23,715 bases of DNA from Priapulus caudatus (taxonomy: Eukaryota > Priapulida > Priapulimorpha > Priapulimorphida > Priapulidae): contig NW_014577515.1 of assembly GCF_000485595.1 (NCBI RefSeq), forward strand, positions 88,371 to 112,085, given 5' to 3'. Below the pieces are notes generated by a model, which made no database searches, was not told the DNA's origin, and saw only the letters and a program-made list of their open reading frames with translations. Within the stretch, counting starts at the first letter, position 1. Each line of letters starts with the position of its first letter. Both the position numbers and the translations under genes were made by a program. Below, in pieces: positions 9,541 to 19,643 of the stretch.

Positions 9541-10319
9541 CGTCGTTGACCCGACTCGGAAGAGAGCAGCCTAACATAGGTAAAGACCATTAGCGAACGT
9601 GTTTTCTTTAAGTGTCAATTAAGTGAAAGACAGTGCCATCGAGCTTGGCCGTGTGTGGTGGAGACAGGGAGCATCGGTGCTGACTCCTAGGGCGTTTCCT
9701 CGGTTTCAATTCCAACTTAGACCCATAGACTCCCGGCAAGCTCGCAACAATTATTTGTATCGACGAGGGTCACACGATTTACCCTCCAAGGTAGCATTTA
9801 ATTAGTGTCTGTCTATACTTGAACCAGGAACGAAAACCGACGACGCTAATGGTTTCTTCGCTCGCAATGAGTACCATGACAGTTTATTGAACCTATACTA
9901 GAGCAATTGCTGTTAGAGCAATGACCACGACTTTGTACATGTGCCGTGGCATTTCTATATACGGACGACAACCAGTACCTACCAGTAACGGGACCCCGAC
10001 ACGAGAATCACACGCCGTGTATAGCATTAATTATCAGCTTGTCATCTCTGCTTTTCAGTACTTTTCTGTTTTCAGTGCGATCACATGGCTTAGCGCGTTT
10101 AGATTCGATATAACGAGGATTTAATATACCACGAGAGCTACGTGTGTAAGTGTAAGGATTTTTCGACACCTAAATGCATACTGCATCTGCATTTAGATGG
10201 CACTGTGAAGTAGCGCAGGTTAATTATCATTAAAAAACAAATTCGAACGGCAACTGTGATCAAGTTTTTTTTTCATAGCAAAATGGTCTATAAAGACGAA
10301 GAACTCTATCAATTCAACA
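9541..10319. other. Intergenic sequence upstream of gene A
   Basis: Several open frames of 60-67 codons without domains or convincing splice sites. A 9-bp inverted pair CTAAATGCA/TGCATTTAG sits near 10173-10196. No gene called. Confidence 0.5.
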
Positions 10320-10433
10320 TGTTCTGCTTGCATCTATGACAAATACGACATACGCATATACGCTCTCCTATGACACTATTTGTCATAGGAAGATTCTTCC
10401 TATGTCGTATTTGTCATAGATGCTAGCAGAACA
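10320..10433. mobile_element. Nested palindromic element (114 bp), MITE-like
   Basis: Outer 33-bp arms at 10320-10352 and 10401-10433 pair with one mismatch (ends TGTTCTGC and GCAGAACA). The interior holds two more hairpins: TCCTATGACA...TGTCATAGGA, and the near-continuous CATAGGAAGATTCTTCCTATG. The word CTATGACA recurs inside the arms. No flanking duplication seen. Confidence 0.55.
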
Positions 10434-11400
10434 GGCGGATTAATTGTACCACACGTGGAGGTAGGAGGACTGCCGTATTTAACGCATAACAGCGGGTGGG
10501 TATCGTGTACCCTTGCTGCCCACTTTATTTTATTGTAAGGGCTACACGATGAGTGTGATCTCTTCGCATGTAGCCCGCGCACCCGCTCACCAATTATACT
10601 GACTCGACAGCAACCCGACTTAAATTACGTACTCAGTAGATTACAGGAATTTGTTTTAGGCCTTATTTTAGATACTCGACTTTTTCGTTTTCGTTTAGGA
10701 AAGTTCGACAACATTAAATTCAGTCAAAGAGGAAGCCCGCAGACAATAAATAATATTGTAATTCGATGCAATATTGTGGTTCCGAATATTTTGGAGCAAA
10801 TTGACACATTTATTTGGTGATGAAAGTACTACAGTAGTTAACCTGGTAGTTTTTTCCTTCTTCTATACTTTCACATTTAAAGATAAGTTTGTGTAGAAAA
10901 GAATTTGGGCAACACTGGTTACCCAACCGGTCGCCTATTTTCGATGGCCGTACCACTTTGAGATTGCGTTTAAAACATATTATATTTCATATTGAAATGC
11001 GTGTTTAATTATGAATTAGTTAATCAGCTATATTCGATGCCCGTCATCAGTTATATCTACCAGCTCATTTATATCGATCTCTATGGTAAATACATGAATA
11101 TGGTGAAAAAATTTTCCTTTTAAGTACCCCTATAGTTTAGGTGTGTTGCGTATGAGAGAAATGACTTAGGCGATATACCGGTGTTCATACCTTTTTGTGA
11201 CTTGGCTGTACAGGAAGGCGAAGGAAAGTCTTTAGGCGGCTAGGGAACCAGTTTGGTATGGCGTTTCTGTAATTAACTGGTAATTCATATCTCAGCTGGC
11301 GCGGCAATCCCGGAAACAAGTGGCTGACGTTAATGGTTGGAGTGATGAAGCGCTTGGGGAAGTTAGAGGCGAAGCATGCATGTTGACGTGCTGGGATAAT
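10434..11400. other. Intergenic sequence, nothing clear
   Basis: AT-rich, no supported coding. A stretch at about 11159-11187 faintly resembles the start of the 74-bp repeat, but too weakly to call. Confidence 0.5.
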
Positions 11401-12423
11401 GTATGTATGTATGTATGTATGTATGTATGTATGTATGTATGTATGTATGTATGTATGTATGTATGTATGTATGTATGTATGTATGTATGTATGTATGTAT
11501 GTATGTATGTATGTATGTATGTATGTATGTATGTATGTATGTATGTATGTATGTATGTATGTATGTATGTATGTATGTATGTATGTATGTATGTATGTAT
11601 GTATGTATGTATGTATGTATGTATGTATGTATGTAGGTATGTATGTATTATGATGTATGTATGTAATGTAATGTATGTATGTTATGTAGTATGTCATGTA
11701 TGTATTGTATGTATGTATCGTATGTATGTAATGTATGTATGTATGTACTGTATGTATGTATGTATGGTATGTATGTATGTATGTATGTATGTATTATGTA
11801 TGTATGTATGTATGTTATTATGTATGTATGTATGTATGTTGATTATGTATGATGTAATGTATGTATGTATGTATGTATGTACTGTATGTATGTATGTATG
11901 TATGTATGTAGTATGTATGTATGTATGTATGAATGTATGAGTATGTTATGTAGTATGTATTGTAGTATGTATGATGTATGGTATGTATGTATGTATGTAT
12001 GTATGTATGTATGTATGTTGTATGTATGTATGTATGTATGTGATGTATGTATGTATGTATGTATGAATTGTATTGATGTATGTATGGAGTATGTATGTAT
12101 GTATGTTATGTATGTATGTTATATGTTATGTATGATTGTATGTATGTAGTATGTATGTATGTATGTATGTATGTTGTATGTATGATGTATGTATGTATGT
12201 ATGTATGTATGTATGTATGTATGTATGTATGTATGTATGTATGTATTGTTATTGATGTATGTATGTATGTATGTATGTAATGTATGTATGTATGTTATGT
12301 ATGTATGTATGTATGTATGTTATGTATGTATGTATGTATGTATTGTATGTATGTATGTATGTATGTATGTATGTATGTATGCTATATGTATGTATGTATG
12401 TATGATGTATGTAGTATCGTATG

Positions 12424-12455
<32 letters not shown>
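11401..12455 (+). repeat. (GTAT)n tetranucleotide satellite, about 1.05 kb
   Basis: Perfect GTAT units from 11401 to about 11634, then about 800 bases of the same motif broken by many one- to three-base gains and losses. Reading frames such as MYVCMYVC and THIHTYIH are artefacts of the repeat. Confidence 0.97.
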
Positions 12456-12457
<2 letters not shown>

Positions 12458-12487
<30 letters not shown>

Positions 12488-12504
12488 TGTGTGTGTGTGT
12501 GGTG

Positions 12505-12556
<52 letters not shown>
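12458..12556 (+). repeat. (TG)n microsatellite
   Basis: TG dinucleotide tract with few interruptions, directly following the GTAT array and ending in a GCGCGC step; alternating purine/pyrimidine. Confidence 0.95.
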
Positions 12557-12559
<3 letters not shown>

Positions 12560-13027
12560 CACGCACCCGTGTGTGTGTATGTATGCGTGCCTGGCTGTCT
12601 GTTTAATATAAAAAGTAAAATACTTTGATGAATGAAAAGCTTGAACACTCGTTTTTAAACTGGGATTGTAGTTAAATATTATGGTAATTTAATTATAATA
12701 ATACAGAATAGTTTTCATTATAAAGAGAATAATCGAATAATTATTAAAAAAAATTATAAAGAGATTATTATAAATTATAAAAAATAATCATAAAGAGAAT
12801 CATCATTTTGTTCTATTTACTTATTGAGTCATTACGGCCCACCGTCAGTGATTGCTGTTAGTTTTGACAACCATATGACCGCCTGTCGCGTGATTTGTGA
12901 AATGGTGACAAAATGATGTCGCAAGCCGCATTTGTGCTAGATCGCGTACGTGCATGCGTACGTGCGCGCGTGTGTGCGTGCGTAAGTACGTAAATACGCG
13001 CATGTGCGCATATGTGCTAAGGTTATC
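12557..13027. other. AT-rich intergenic sequence with a CGTACG-rich patch
   Basis: 12660-12800 is a degenerate AATTATAAAGAG-type stretch. 12945-13018 alternates purine and pyrimidine (CGTACGTGCATGCGTACG and similar), and so is a Z-DNA-prone patch. Confidence 0.5.
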
Positions 13028-13034
13028 ATGTTAT

Positions 13035-13111
13035 CAGGAGTGAATAATAATAGATTTGATCTATTATTAGATTTGATCTATTATCTAGATTAGATCTATT
13101 ATTCAATTCTG
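13035..13111. mobile_element. Short palindromic element 1 (77 bp)
   Basis: Left end CAGGAGTGAATAATA, right end TATTATTCAATTCTG (two mismatches between arms). Flanked by exact 7-bp direct repeats ATGTTAT at 13028-13034 and 13112-13118. The interior holds three tandem units of about 17-18 bp of the type TAGATTTGATCTATTAT. No coding potential. Confidence 0.65.
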
Positions 13112-13307
13112 ATGTTATTATCAGACCTTTATATTTAGCGTATCGCGATCGGTATATTATCTAGCTGTCATTGCCAAGTGTGATCACGTAACTAACCCTA
13201 TGCATTTGCTTTAAAAGTCCCAAATGCAATTCAGGTACAGAGATTTTATTATGCAGATAATAACTACTAAACTGATATAATCAAATGTTAATCGTGATGG
13301 ACCAGTC

Positions 13308-13313
<6 letters not shown>

Positions 13314-13344
<31 letters not shown>
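13314..13344. repeat. (TA)n microsatellite upstream of gene B
   Basis: Pure TA run about 135 bases before the gene B start codon; no separate TATA box could be recognised. Confidence 0.93.
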
Positions 13345-13348
<4 letters not shown>

Positions 13349-13477
13349 CGACAATTCGAATGTTTTGCATAACCATTGTATTAATAATTGTTAAAAATGA
13401 AAAACGAGCAAAAAGAACGTTCGAAACATTAGCACAGTACACACTGCCACACGTTTCGGCAGTTAGACTAAATACTA

Positions 13478-13939
13478 ATGTGCCGACCTTCCACTGAGCG
13501 GTCACTGACCGTCTTAGTATTATTGCTTGGCCTATGCGTAGCTCTTTTATGCACGTGCGTTAGCGCAGCCTGGTCGAGCGCGGGAGATACAAGGATGAGA
13601 ACGTTTGACATGATGCAGAAAACGCAATACCGGCAATTTAAATACGGATTCCCACACGGTGCCACCAAGTCCACTGTGTTTCCGAGCGCTATAAAAATAT
13701 CTGGAGGTACTCTCGATTTGAGTAGTTACTCGTCGTGCTCGAGAATCCCAAGCTACGTACGGAAAGCTCTAGGAATAAAGGAACGCATTAGAACATGCAC
13801 CTGGGTGCTGTTCATCGCCGTTTATCAGAAGTTTCCCGAATACGCGCCCGATATCGATACCCTGTCGCTAATGTTCATCTATATGCGCTGTGAAGAAACA
13901 GAAGGATCGTCCTCGTTTTGCCCTGACCCCTGTAAACAG
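13478..13939 (+). CDS. Gene B exon 1: signal peptide and unrecognised N-terminal cysteine domain
   Basis: ATG at 13478; hydrophobic core SLTVLVLLLGLCVALLC, then CVSA with probable cleavage near residue 30. The mature N-terminus has Cys in SSCSR, IRTCTW, YMRCEE, SSFCP and DPCKQ. I recognise no named domain; the stretch RTCTWVLFIAVYQKFPEYAP looks folded rather than low complexity. Donor CAG|GTACGT at 13940, phase 0. The start context (TAATGT) is weak, but no upstream in-frame coding is evident. Confidence 0.82.
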
Positions 13940-16450
13940 GTACGTCGCAACTCATGTTTATTCTCGTCAGCAAATAATGCATCAGTTGTCAATTTTACAA
14001 GCTGGCTTTGAATTAAATATTTAACTTGATATCAAGATAGTTGCGATAGTTTGGTCAAATTGTCCATGTGATTACATAAAAAATACTACAATATAAAACA
14101 ATGATTTTTATCATGAATAAGATAGGCCTCTTATAAGCAACACCGCGAAATATAAATTTAACACGACAACATATCGTTAAGATATGTCGGGAAAGCGCTG
14201 AAACGATATGCAAAATAAATAAAGGCCGTAGGAGGGCCTGCTATTATAATCGTTACTAAACAATTTATTACTTATTAGTACTCATGTGACTGTAGTTGAT
14301 AAAATTCTCGTTTCTTGGGCACGTTTCTAACAATTTAGTTACAGTAATTATTCTAATAAATGTTACATATTTGTGGTACTGTAACATATAGTCTCACTTC
14401 TTTTACACGACGCACGCGCGCATATAGGACCCGTGCACAGACAAGAACCACGTCGCCACTGCGAAGTGCTTTCGAATTGCGCCGAATCTTTTCGCGACGG
14501 ACTACCGCTGCGACTGCGCGTTCGGCTACGCCTGGAACGCGCAGAAGATGAACTGCGAGCAGCAAGACCTCTGCAAGAGCGGCGCCAGCAAGTGCAAGCT
14601 CGACCACACGGAGCGCTGCGACGCCGGCGCGATGGGCCAGGTCGAGTGCAAGTGTCGCGAGAACTTTATGGGCGTCTACTGCGACAAACCGCGCGACGCC
14701 TGCGTCGAGAACTACGACAAGACGATCACGCCAGGCTTCCAGGCGTGCCAGCCGGGAACGTGCGCGTCCGTGCCCGGTACGAACATGTACACGTGCACGT
14801 GCCCCGCCGGTCGCACCGACGATCCCAACTACCCGCACAACGACTGCCAGAAGCGCAGCAGCAAGTGCGGCGCGATGATCTGTCAGAACGGATACTGTCG
14901 GGTGTCGGCCGACGGCACGGCGGCGATCTGCGTCTGCGACGCCAGCTACGAGGGTCGCTTCTGCGACGTCGCGAAGCCGCGCTGGAACGCCTGGCGCGAG
15001 TGGGCGGAGTGCGCGCCCGAGTGCGGCAAGTTGCGCATCCGCACGCGCATTCGCACCTGCTCGCGCAAGGACGCACCCTGCATCGGCGAGGACGTCGACG
15101 AGCAGAAGTGCTCGCCGACGGTGTGCAAGGTAGCGACGTAGCGCAGGGCAGGGTAGTAGATGTGCCGTTAGTCGTAGAGTGGTCACGACGTGCGCGGGGC
15201 TATGAGCTCGGGTATGGTTTAATTGAAGGTTTATATATAGTTAAATAAAAATTTAAATGGGTAAACTTTTGATCTGGTTTAATGTGTATCTGATACACTG
15301 AGTGAGATTACTTCAAGCCCAAGGTAGCAGCTTATGGTTATGCAGTAGAATATAGAAGGTGTGGGTTGATGAAATGTCTTCTCTGGCTCGACGGGGGGGG
15401 GGGGAGTAAGTAGAAGAGTGTCTTAGGATAGTATGCTAAGAGTTCTATTTAGCGGTCATCACATGATATCCGTTAGTGGTGGGGCAACGCAGAAACAAGT
15501 ACCAATTACTTATTTCATATTACTGCGAAAAGCGGACGGAATGTTTTTTAATAGCACATATGTTACGCGTTGTATCGCAGTAAAACGTAAAACGTAATCG
15601 GGGGATATTTATCTTTAACATCTCCTATTTGTATGATTTATCGGGTGAACCCGAATCAGGTCGATGGCCAGTGGGACGGATGGGGCAGCTGGAGCGTGTG
15701 CTCTAAACCTTGCGAGACGGGCAAGATGAATCGAGTTCGCACCTGCTTTTACGATGCGCCAGTTGGACCTATCGCGTACGGAGCGCCATGCCGCGGCAGT
15801 GCCACCGAGAAACAGTCGTGCAACGCTGTACCGTGCGCAGGCGATTACATACGCAGTGACACGACGTACGAGTTCCGCGGGTGACGTCGTCAGAAGGGAC
15901 AATTAATCTTAATTCGTCCTGGTCCGATCATTTCGTTCTAAACCTGCTGTCAAATAGATTTCAATTTTGTCGTGGCTGGTATTGTGGTCGACTTCCTTAA
16001 CCGTGTATGACAGTGCTAAATGTTTTACTAGATTTACTATCGTTTTGACAACGGACCCCCCTGAATTGCTTTGGTCTTCGCAATATAGCGTGATACAAGC
16101 GGTATAACACGTTTACTGATATACCAAAAAGATGTGGATATACATCGTATCAGGAGTGTATCAATAGGAGTGTATCAAATATTGATACACTCCTGATCGT
16201 ATCTCTCTTATTTTAACGCATTTATACTTTTATGGTTCCAAAAATAGTAAAGTTTACTCTTTCAATAATCGTTTAAAACACAAAGGAATTATTCATAATG
16301 TCATTGATCATTATGTTTCTTATTCGATTTTTATAATGAATATTCGTATATTTTTCGTGATTTGTATTGTCGACTTCTGTTGGTTGTCTATTCCACGACG
16401 AGTGAAATAAGGTCCAATCAGATACTTTTCACAAGATTTTTACCCCCATA

Positions 16451-16507
<57 letters not shown>

Positions 16508-16508
16508 C

Positions 16509-16557
<49 letters not shown>

Positions 16558-16625
16558 ATAGTAGTAGTAGTATTAGTAGTATTAGTATTAGTAGTATTAG
16601 TAGTAGTAGTAGTAGCAGCAGCAGC

Positions 16626-16661
<36 letters not shown>

Positions 16662-18029
16662 TGTTGTAGTAGTGGTGGTGGTAGTAATACTACTAGTAGT
16701 AGCACTATTATTACGAATATTAGGCCTATTAGTTTGTTGTTGTTGTTGTTGTTGTTTTTGTTGTTGTCATTGTTACTAGTATTATCGTCATCATCATTAT
16801 ATGCTGTAGAGCGGCGCTCGCTGGCGGCGGTGCGGCGATGACCGCCGAGATAGCCGCTCAGACGACAGGTGGCTGGATGAGCTGGCACACGTGGTCGCCG
16901 TGCACCGCTGAGTGCGGCGGTGACGTCAGCGGGGAGACGTACCGCACCAGGCTGTGTTTGCAGGACGCCTGCCCGGGGGACTTCTTCGAAGTGAAGGAAT
17001 GCGGTGAAAGTTGCGCGCCGGGTTAGTGCAACATAATTGATCTGTCGTAAAACAACGCGTCGCCGAGCTCGTGCGCAGTGCGTTTAATCATTCTCGTAAA
17101 CGAATAAACGATTTGCAGGAATCTTCTCCGGCAAAAATGTCATCAGCCTGATCATTCTCTACTTCAGGTGCATTGGCCTGGGATGCATGGATGCCGTGGG
17201 CGGGCTGCGAGAAGGCAGGAAGTGGAAACTGTACCCGCAAGCGCACGTGCCCGGCTGGTGCAGAAATGTGTAAAGGTGACGTGACTTTACCTGTAATAAT
17301 TAGCCAGTCATTAACCCGTTCACATGTGGTTTCGCCAATATTAGATCGGATTACGCGAGCATATGTGAATTTTACACTGCAGAAGTCGACCAAGTCTGAG
17401 AAGCTCTAATTGAGGGTTTATTAAGCGGAATGCGCCAAATAAGTAAATTATTATGAGATTATTTGTATTGATTGATAATAATTGATATATGATTTTTTAT
17501 TTGCGTTCTCATAAAAGTAAATTATGTGTGTTATTATTATGGCAAATTTCAAATATTGTTCTACCAAATCGTTGTGAGTTGGATCATTTAATTTAGTTTC
17601 ATTATTTCATTTTCATCACGTTCTATTTTAAACTAATTGTCTTTTTATTAAAAATAATTGTAATTATTTCCAATCTAATTTATTTATTTTAGGCCCAGAT
17701 TCAGAAACAGGTACTTGTTCTGACGGAATATGCAAAGCGGCGACAGCAGTCTCTCTTTTACATCTACTCAGCACCGAAGGAAAGGAAGCGGTCGCAAAAT
17801 ACCTGCGAAGCTACCCTAACGGTACAGTCATCGGCAGAATACATTCTTCTTTTGCGTGGCCCATGAACTCCCACATAGTCACACACGCACACGCGCACGT
17901 ATGTAGACACGCACGCGCACACTCAGACACACATACACACGCGCATACACACGCACACATACACGCATACACTCGCTAATGATGAACACGCCTCCCCCAT
18001 CCCACCACCACCCTCACACACACACACAC

Positions 18030-18095
<66 letters not shown>

Positions 18096-18108
18096 CCAAT
18101 CCACTCGC

Positions 18109-18191
<83 letters not shown>

Positions 18192-18585
18192 GCGGGCTAT
18201 AGTTGCGCTACTTGTAGGAAAATGTGAGGTCACTATTATTCTCGTTCTACCATGCGCCCGTGTAGATTCTAGTGAACAGCCGCGTTAAATGCAACCGCAT
18301 TTATATTTAACGCACAGTTTCAAACATTACTCAACGATTTCTTTTACAAGAAGTGCACGCAACATGTGTTTATTTCTAGATCAGCAGATGACACCAGAAC
18401 TGGCAGAAAGTAGCGGCCGTGTCAGCACAGCGAAGGTGCCAAACCCTATCGTTCTCATCGGCGGTATTGTTGGACTCGTTACGATAGTGCTGACATCTAT
18501 CGCCGCATGTTTTTATTACTTTCGGAGGAAACGGGGTACGAGCACCAAACATGAAGAGGTTTCGACTACCACTGACGCCAGGTAG
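13478..18585 (+). CDS. Gene B: type I membrane protein with four EGF-like and four TSP1 modules (7 coding exons)
   Basis: Coding exons 13478-13939, 14428-15129, 15660-15840, 16869-17021, 17168-17275, 17693-17821 and 18380-18585 total 1941 bases (646 residues plus stop). Phases agree (0,0,1,1,1,1). Order: signal peptide 1-30, N-terminal domain to about 150 with paired cysteines, EGF-like modules at about 152-197, 203-238, 245-292 and 299-331, TSP1 modules at about 336-387, 390-447, 450-497 and 502-552, a helical juxtamembrane segment, transmembrane helix 602-626, and a 20-residue tail starting RRKR. Each TSP1 opens with a WxxWxxW C-mannosylation motif. EGF/TSP1 surface proteins act in adhesion or matrix binding; the ligand is unknown. 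I do not recognise an orthologue. The end of exon 3 is the one uncertain boundary (GC donor, or a weak GT at 15856). An AATAAA at 19140-19145 is a distant candidate poly(A) signal. Confidence 0.88.
14428..15129 (+). CDS. Gene B exon 2: four EGF-like modules and first TSP1
   Basis: Acceptor CATATAG at 14426-14427, donor AAG|GTAGCG at 15130, both phase 0 (234 codons). EGF-like spacing is visible four times: DPC...AKC...CDCAFGYAW...NC; LCKSG...ERC...CKC...YC; ACVEN...GTCAS...CTCPAG...DC; KCGAMICQNGYC...CVCDASYEG...FC. TSP1-1 follows: WNAWREWAEC and ECG, then IRTCSRKDAPC and QKCSPTVC. Third codon positions are overwhelmingly G or C here, unlike exons 1, 6 and 7. No calcium-binding EGF signature (DxNE before Cys1) is obvious. 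Confidence 0.9.
15660..15840 (+). CDS. Gene B exon 3: second TSP1 module
   Basis: Acceptor AATCAG at 15658-15659, entering phase 0. It encodes QWDGWGSWSVCSKPCETG, then NRVRTCF, APCRG and SCNAVPC, a complete six-cysteine TSP1. The next exon needs phase 1, which is met either by a GC donor directly after GCAG (15840|GCGATT) or by a weak GT donor at 15856. I prefer the GC donor because the other module exons end one or two residues after the last cysteine. Without a splice the frame stops at 15882-15884. Confidence 0.82.
16151..16195. mobile_element. Short palindromic element 2 (45 bp), in intron 3 of gene B
   Basis: Perfect arms (CAGGAGTGTATCAAT and its complement) around a loop that carries a further partial direct copy of the arm (AGGAGTGTATCAA). 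Exact 7-bp direct repeats ATCGTAT at 16144-16150 and 16196-16202; the match extends to 8 bp if the boundary is moved by one base. Confidence 0.65.
16450..16768 (+). repeat. Serial trinucleotide tracts (TTA, AGT, TTG) in intron 3 of gene B
   Basis: TTA units to about 16507, AGT/AGC units to about 16700, then TTG units to 16768. Poly-Ile and poly-Ser open frames across it are repeat artefacts. Confidence 0.95.
16869..17021 (+). CDS. Gene B exon 4: third TSP1 module
   Basis: Acceptor GACGACAG at 16867-16868, donor CCGG|GTTAGT at 17022; symmetric phase 1-1. It encodes GWMSWHTWSPCTAECGG, then YRTRLC, DACPG and KECGESC. It is an exactly one-module exon, which is typical of shuffled TSP1 units. Confidence 0.88.
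17168..17275 (+). CDS. Gene B exon 5: N-terminal part of fourth TSP1
   Basis: Acceptor ACTTCAG at 17166-17167, donor AAAG|GTGACG at 17276; phase 1-1. It encodes LAWDAWMPWAGCEKAGSG, then NCTRKRTCPAGAEMCKG, with an NCT glycosylation sequon. The module is completed by exon 6 (GTCSDGIC), so here an intron cuts through the domain. Confidence 0.85.
17693..17821 (+). CDS. Gene B exon 6: end of fourth TSP1 and juxtamembrane segment
   Basis: Acceptor TTTATTTTAG at 17691-17692, donor AACG|GTACAG at 17822; phase 1-1. It encodes PDSETGTCSDGICKAA, closing TSP1-4, then a probably helical stretch (SLLHLLSTEGKEAVAKYL). Codons are AT-ending here, in contrast to exon 2. Confidence 0.82.
17878..18192 (+). repeat. 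(CA)n tract in intron 6 of gene B
   Basis: Degenerate CACG/CACA to about 17975, then two pure CA runs (about 18016-18092 and 18111-18191) split by ATCCAATCCACTCGC. The transcript carries a long CA-rich element. Confidence 0.95.
18380..18585 (+). CDS. Gene B exon 7: transmembrane helix and short cytoplasmic tail
   Basis: Acceptor TTTATTTCTAG at 18378-18379, entering phase 1 to complete GAT (Asp). After a short Ser/Thr stalk comes the transmembrane helix (PIVLIGGIVGLVTIVLTSIA onward), stop-transfer RRKR, and the tail GTSTKHEEVSTTTDAR, then TAG at 18583-18585. The tail holds several Ser/Thr but no kinase, adaptor or PDZ-type motif that I recognise. Confidence 0.88.
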
Positions 18586-18717
18586 CGCCACTAAACAAGC
18601 ACAGACGCTTCGTGATGTTCTCACTCTAAGTCGCTGCTCGTGATGTGGCGATGCTGCCTGGTATTGCTGAGTTAAATTTAAGAAACTCCGTTAAGTCGGG
18701 GGCGTGCGTGATAAGAT

Positions 18718-18769
18718 AAGGAGTGAATAATAGCGATTATATTATGGAGATTTCTATTATTCACTCCTG
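18718..18769. mobile_element. Short palindromic element 3 (52 bp), 3' of gene B
   Basis: Arms AGGAGTGAATAATAG and CTATTATTCACTCCT are perfect complements; only the outermost base deviates (A for C on the left). Exact 7-bp direct repeats ATAAGAT at 18711-18717 and 18770-18776. Confidence 0.65.
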
Positions 18770-18776
18770 ATAAGAT

Positions 18777-19635
18777 TTATGTGCATAAGAGTTGCGTTCA
18801 TATAGCAAGGAAAATACGTAAAGCGTCTGTAATAGGCTAGCAATTTCAGCAAGGCTTAGCATACTAGAAACTTTATATGTCTATAATTCCATTTGAAATG
18901 ATTTGAGATAGACGACATTCGAAAAGAAATCTATGAAAAAATTAAGGTGATAATGACGGTCATGTAGTTATTGTATTTTCTTAAAAAACTGCTTCGTTTA
19001 AGAAAATACCTTGCCATGGATTATGACCACGGCATCAATAATGTATTTAAATACATACATAATATATAAATATTTACAGTATTATAGCAGTATAAAATCA
19101 AGGTATTATTAGCTCTTGATAAAATATATAGCTATCATAAATAAACAAATATATATATATATCATATTATATCAATAACGTTACCATGTACGACATAATA
19201 TAAAAATTTGTGCACACATATCCAAGGAAACTCACTACACGTTCTGCACTAGTTTATTGATAGCGGTCCGCGTGCGGTTCAGATGTGATGGAACATTTTA
19301 TATACAGACGTCCATTTTCAAATTAAAGCACCAGCAGTCGAGAATTGGATTTCTTAAACATATTCAGAATGCAAAAATAATGCGCACAGCTGTTTCATCA
19401 ATCAGCAGGCCAACATACGGCCCCCACGTGTAGCATACCGTAGCATCTTTTTTTAGCTTACGATAGGGATATACGGGAACGGTCGCGTGTATATATGAAT
19501 GAAAATTATTTTTTTAAAGGCGTAAAAGTAAACACGGTTAAAAACATGTCAATGGTGATCGTTGACAATCGATAGTATTATAGACAATATGAGATTGCCG
19601 GTAGTAGGTACGGAGCGTAAACAAACCTACAAATA
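18777..19635. other. Intergenic sequence downstream of gene B
   Basis: AT-rich with a small TA cluster at about 19150. An AATAAA at 19140-19145 could serve gene B if its 3' UTR is about 560 bases. No coding seen. Confidence 0.45.
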
Positions 19636-19643
19636 TTTCTCGT

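Noticed and set aside
11159-11187. Possible third, diverged copy of the 74-bp repeat
   Set aside because: Only AATGACTTA and GGTGTTCA are shared, with gaps; too weak.
11185-12648. Many open frames (CMYV, THIHTYI, THTH)
   Set aside because: Pure artefacts of GTAT and TG microsatellites.
12840-13030. Search for a tRNA or other structural RNA
   Set aside because: No tRNA-like B box with matching acceptor stem found here or elsewhere in the window by eye.
15284-15298. Small palindrome GTGTATCTGATACAC
   Set aside because: Its inner word resembles palindromic element 2, but it lacks CARGAGT ends and flanking repeats.
16362-16888. Poly-Ile/Ser and poly-Leu open frames
   Set aside because: Trinucleotide tracts inside intron 3 of gene B.
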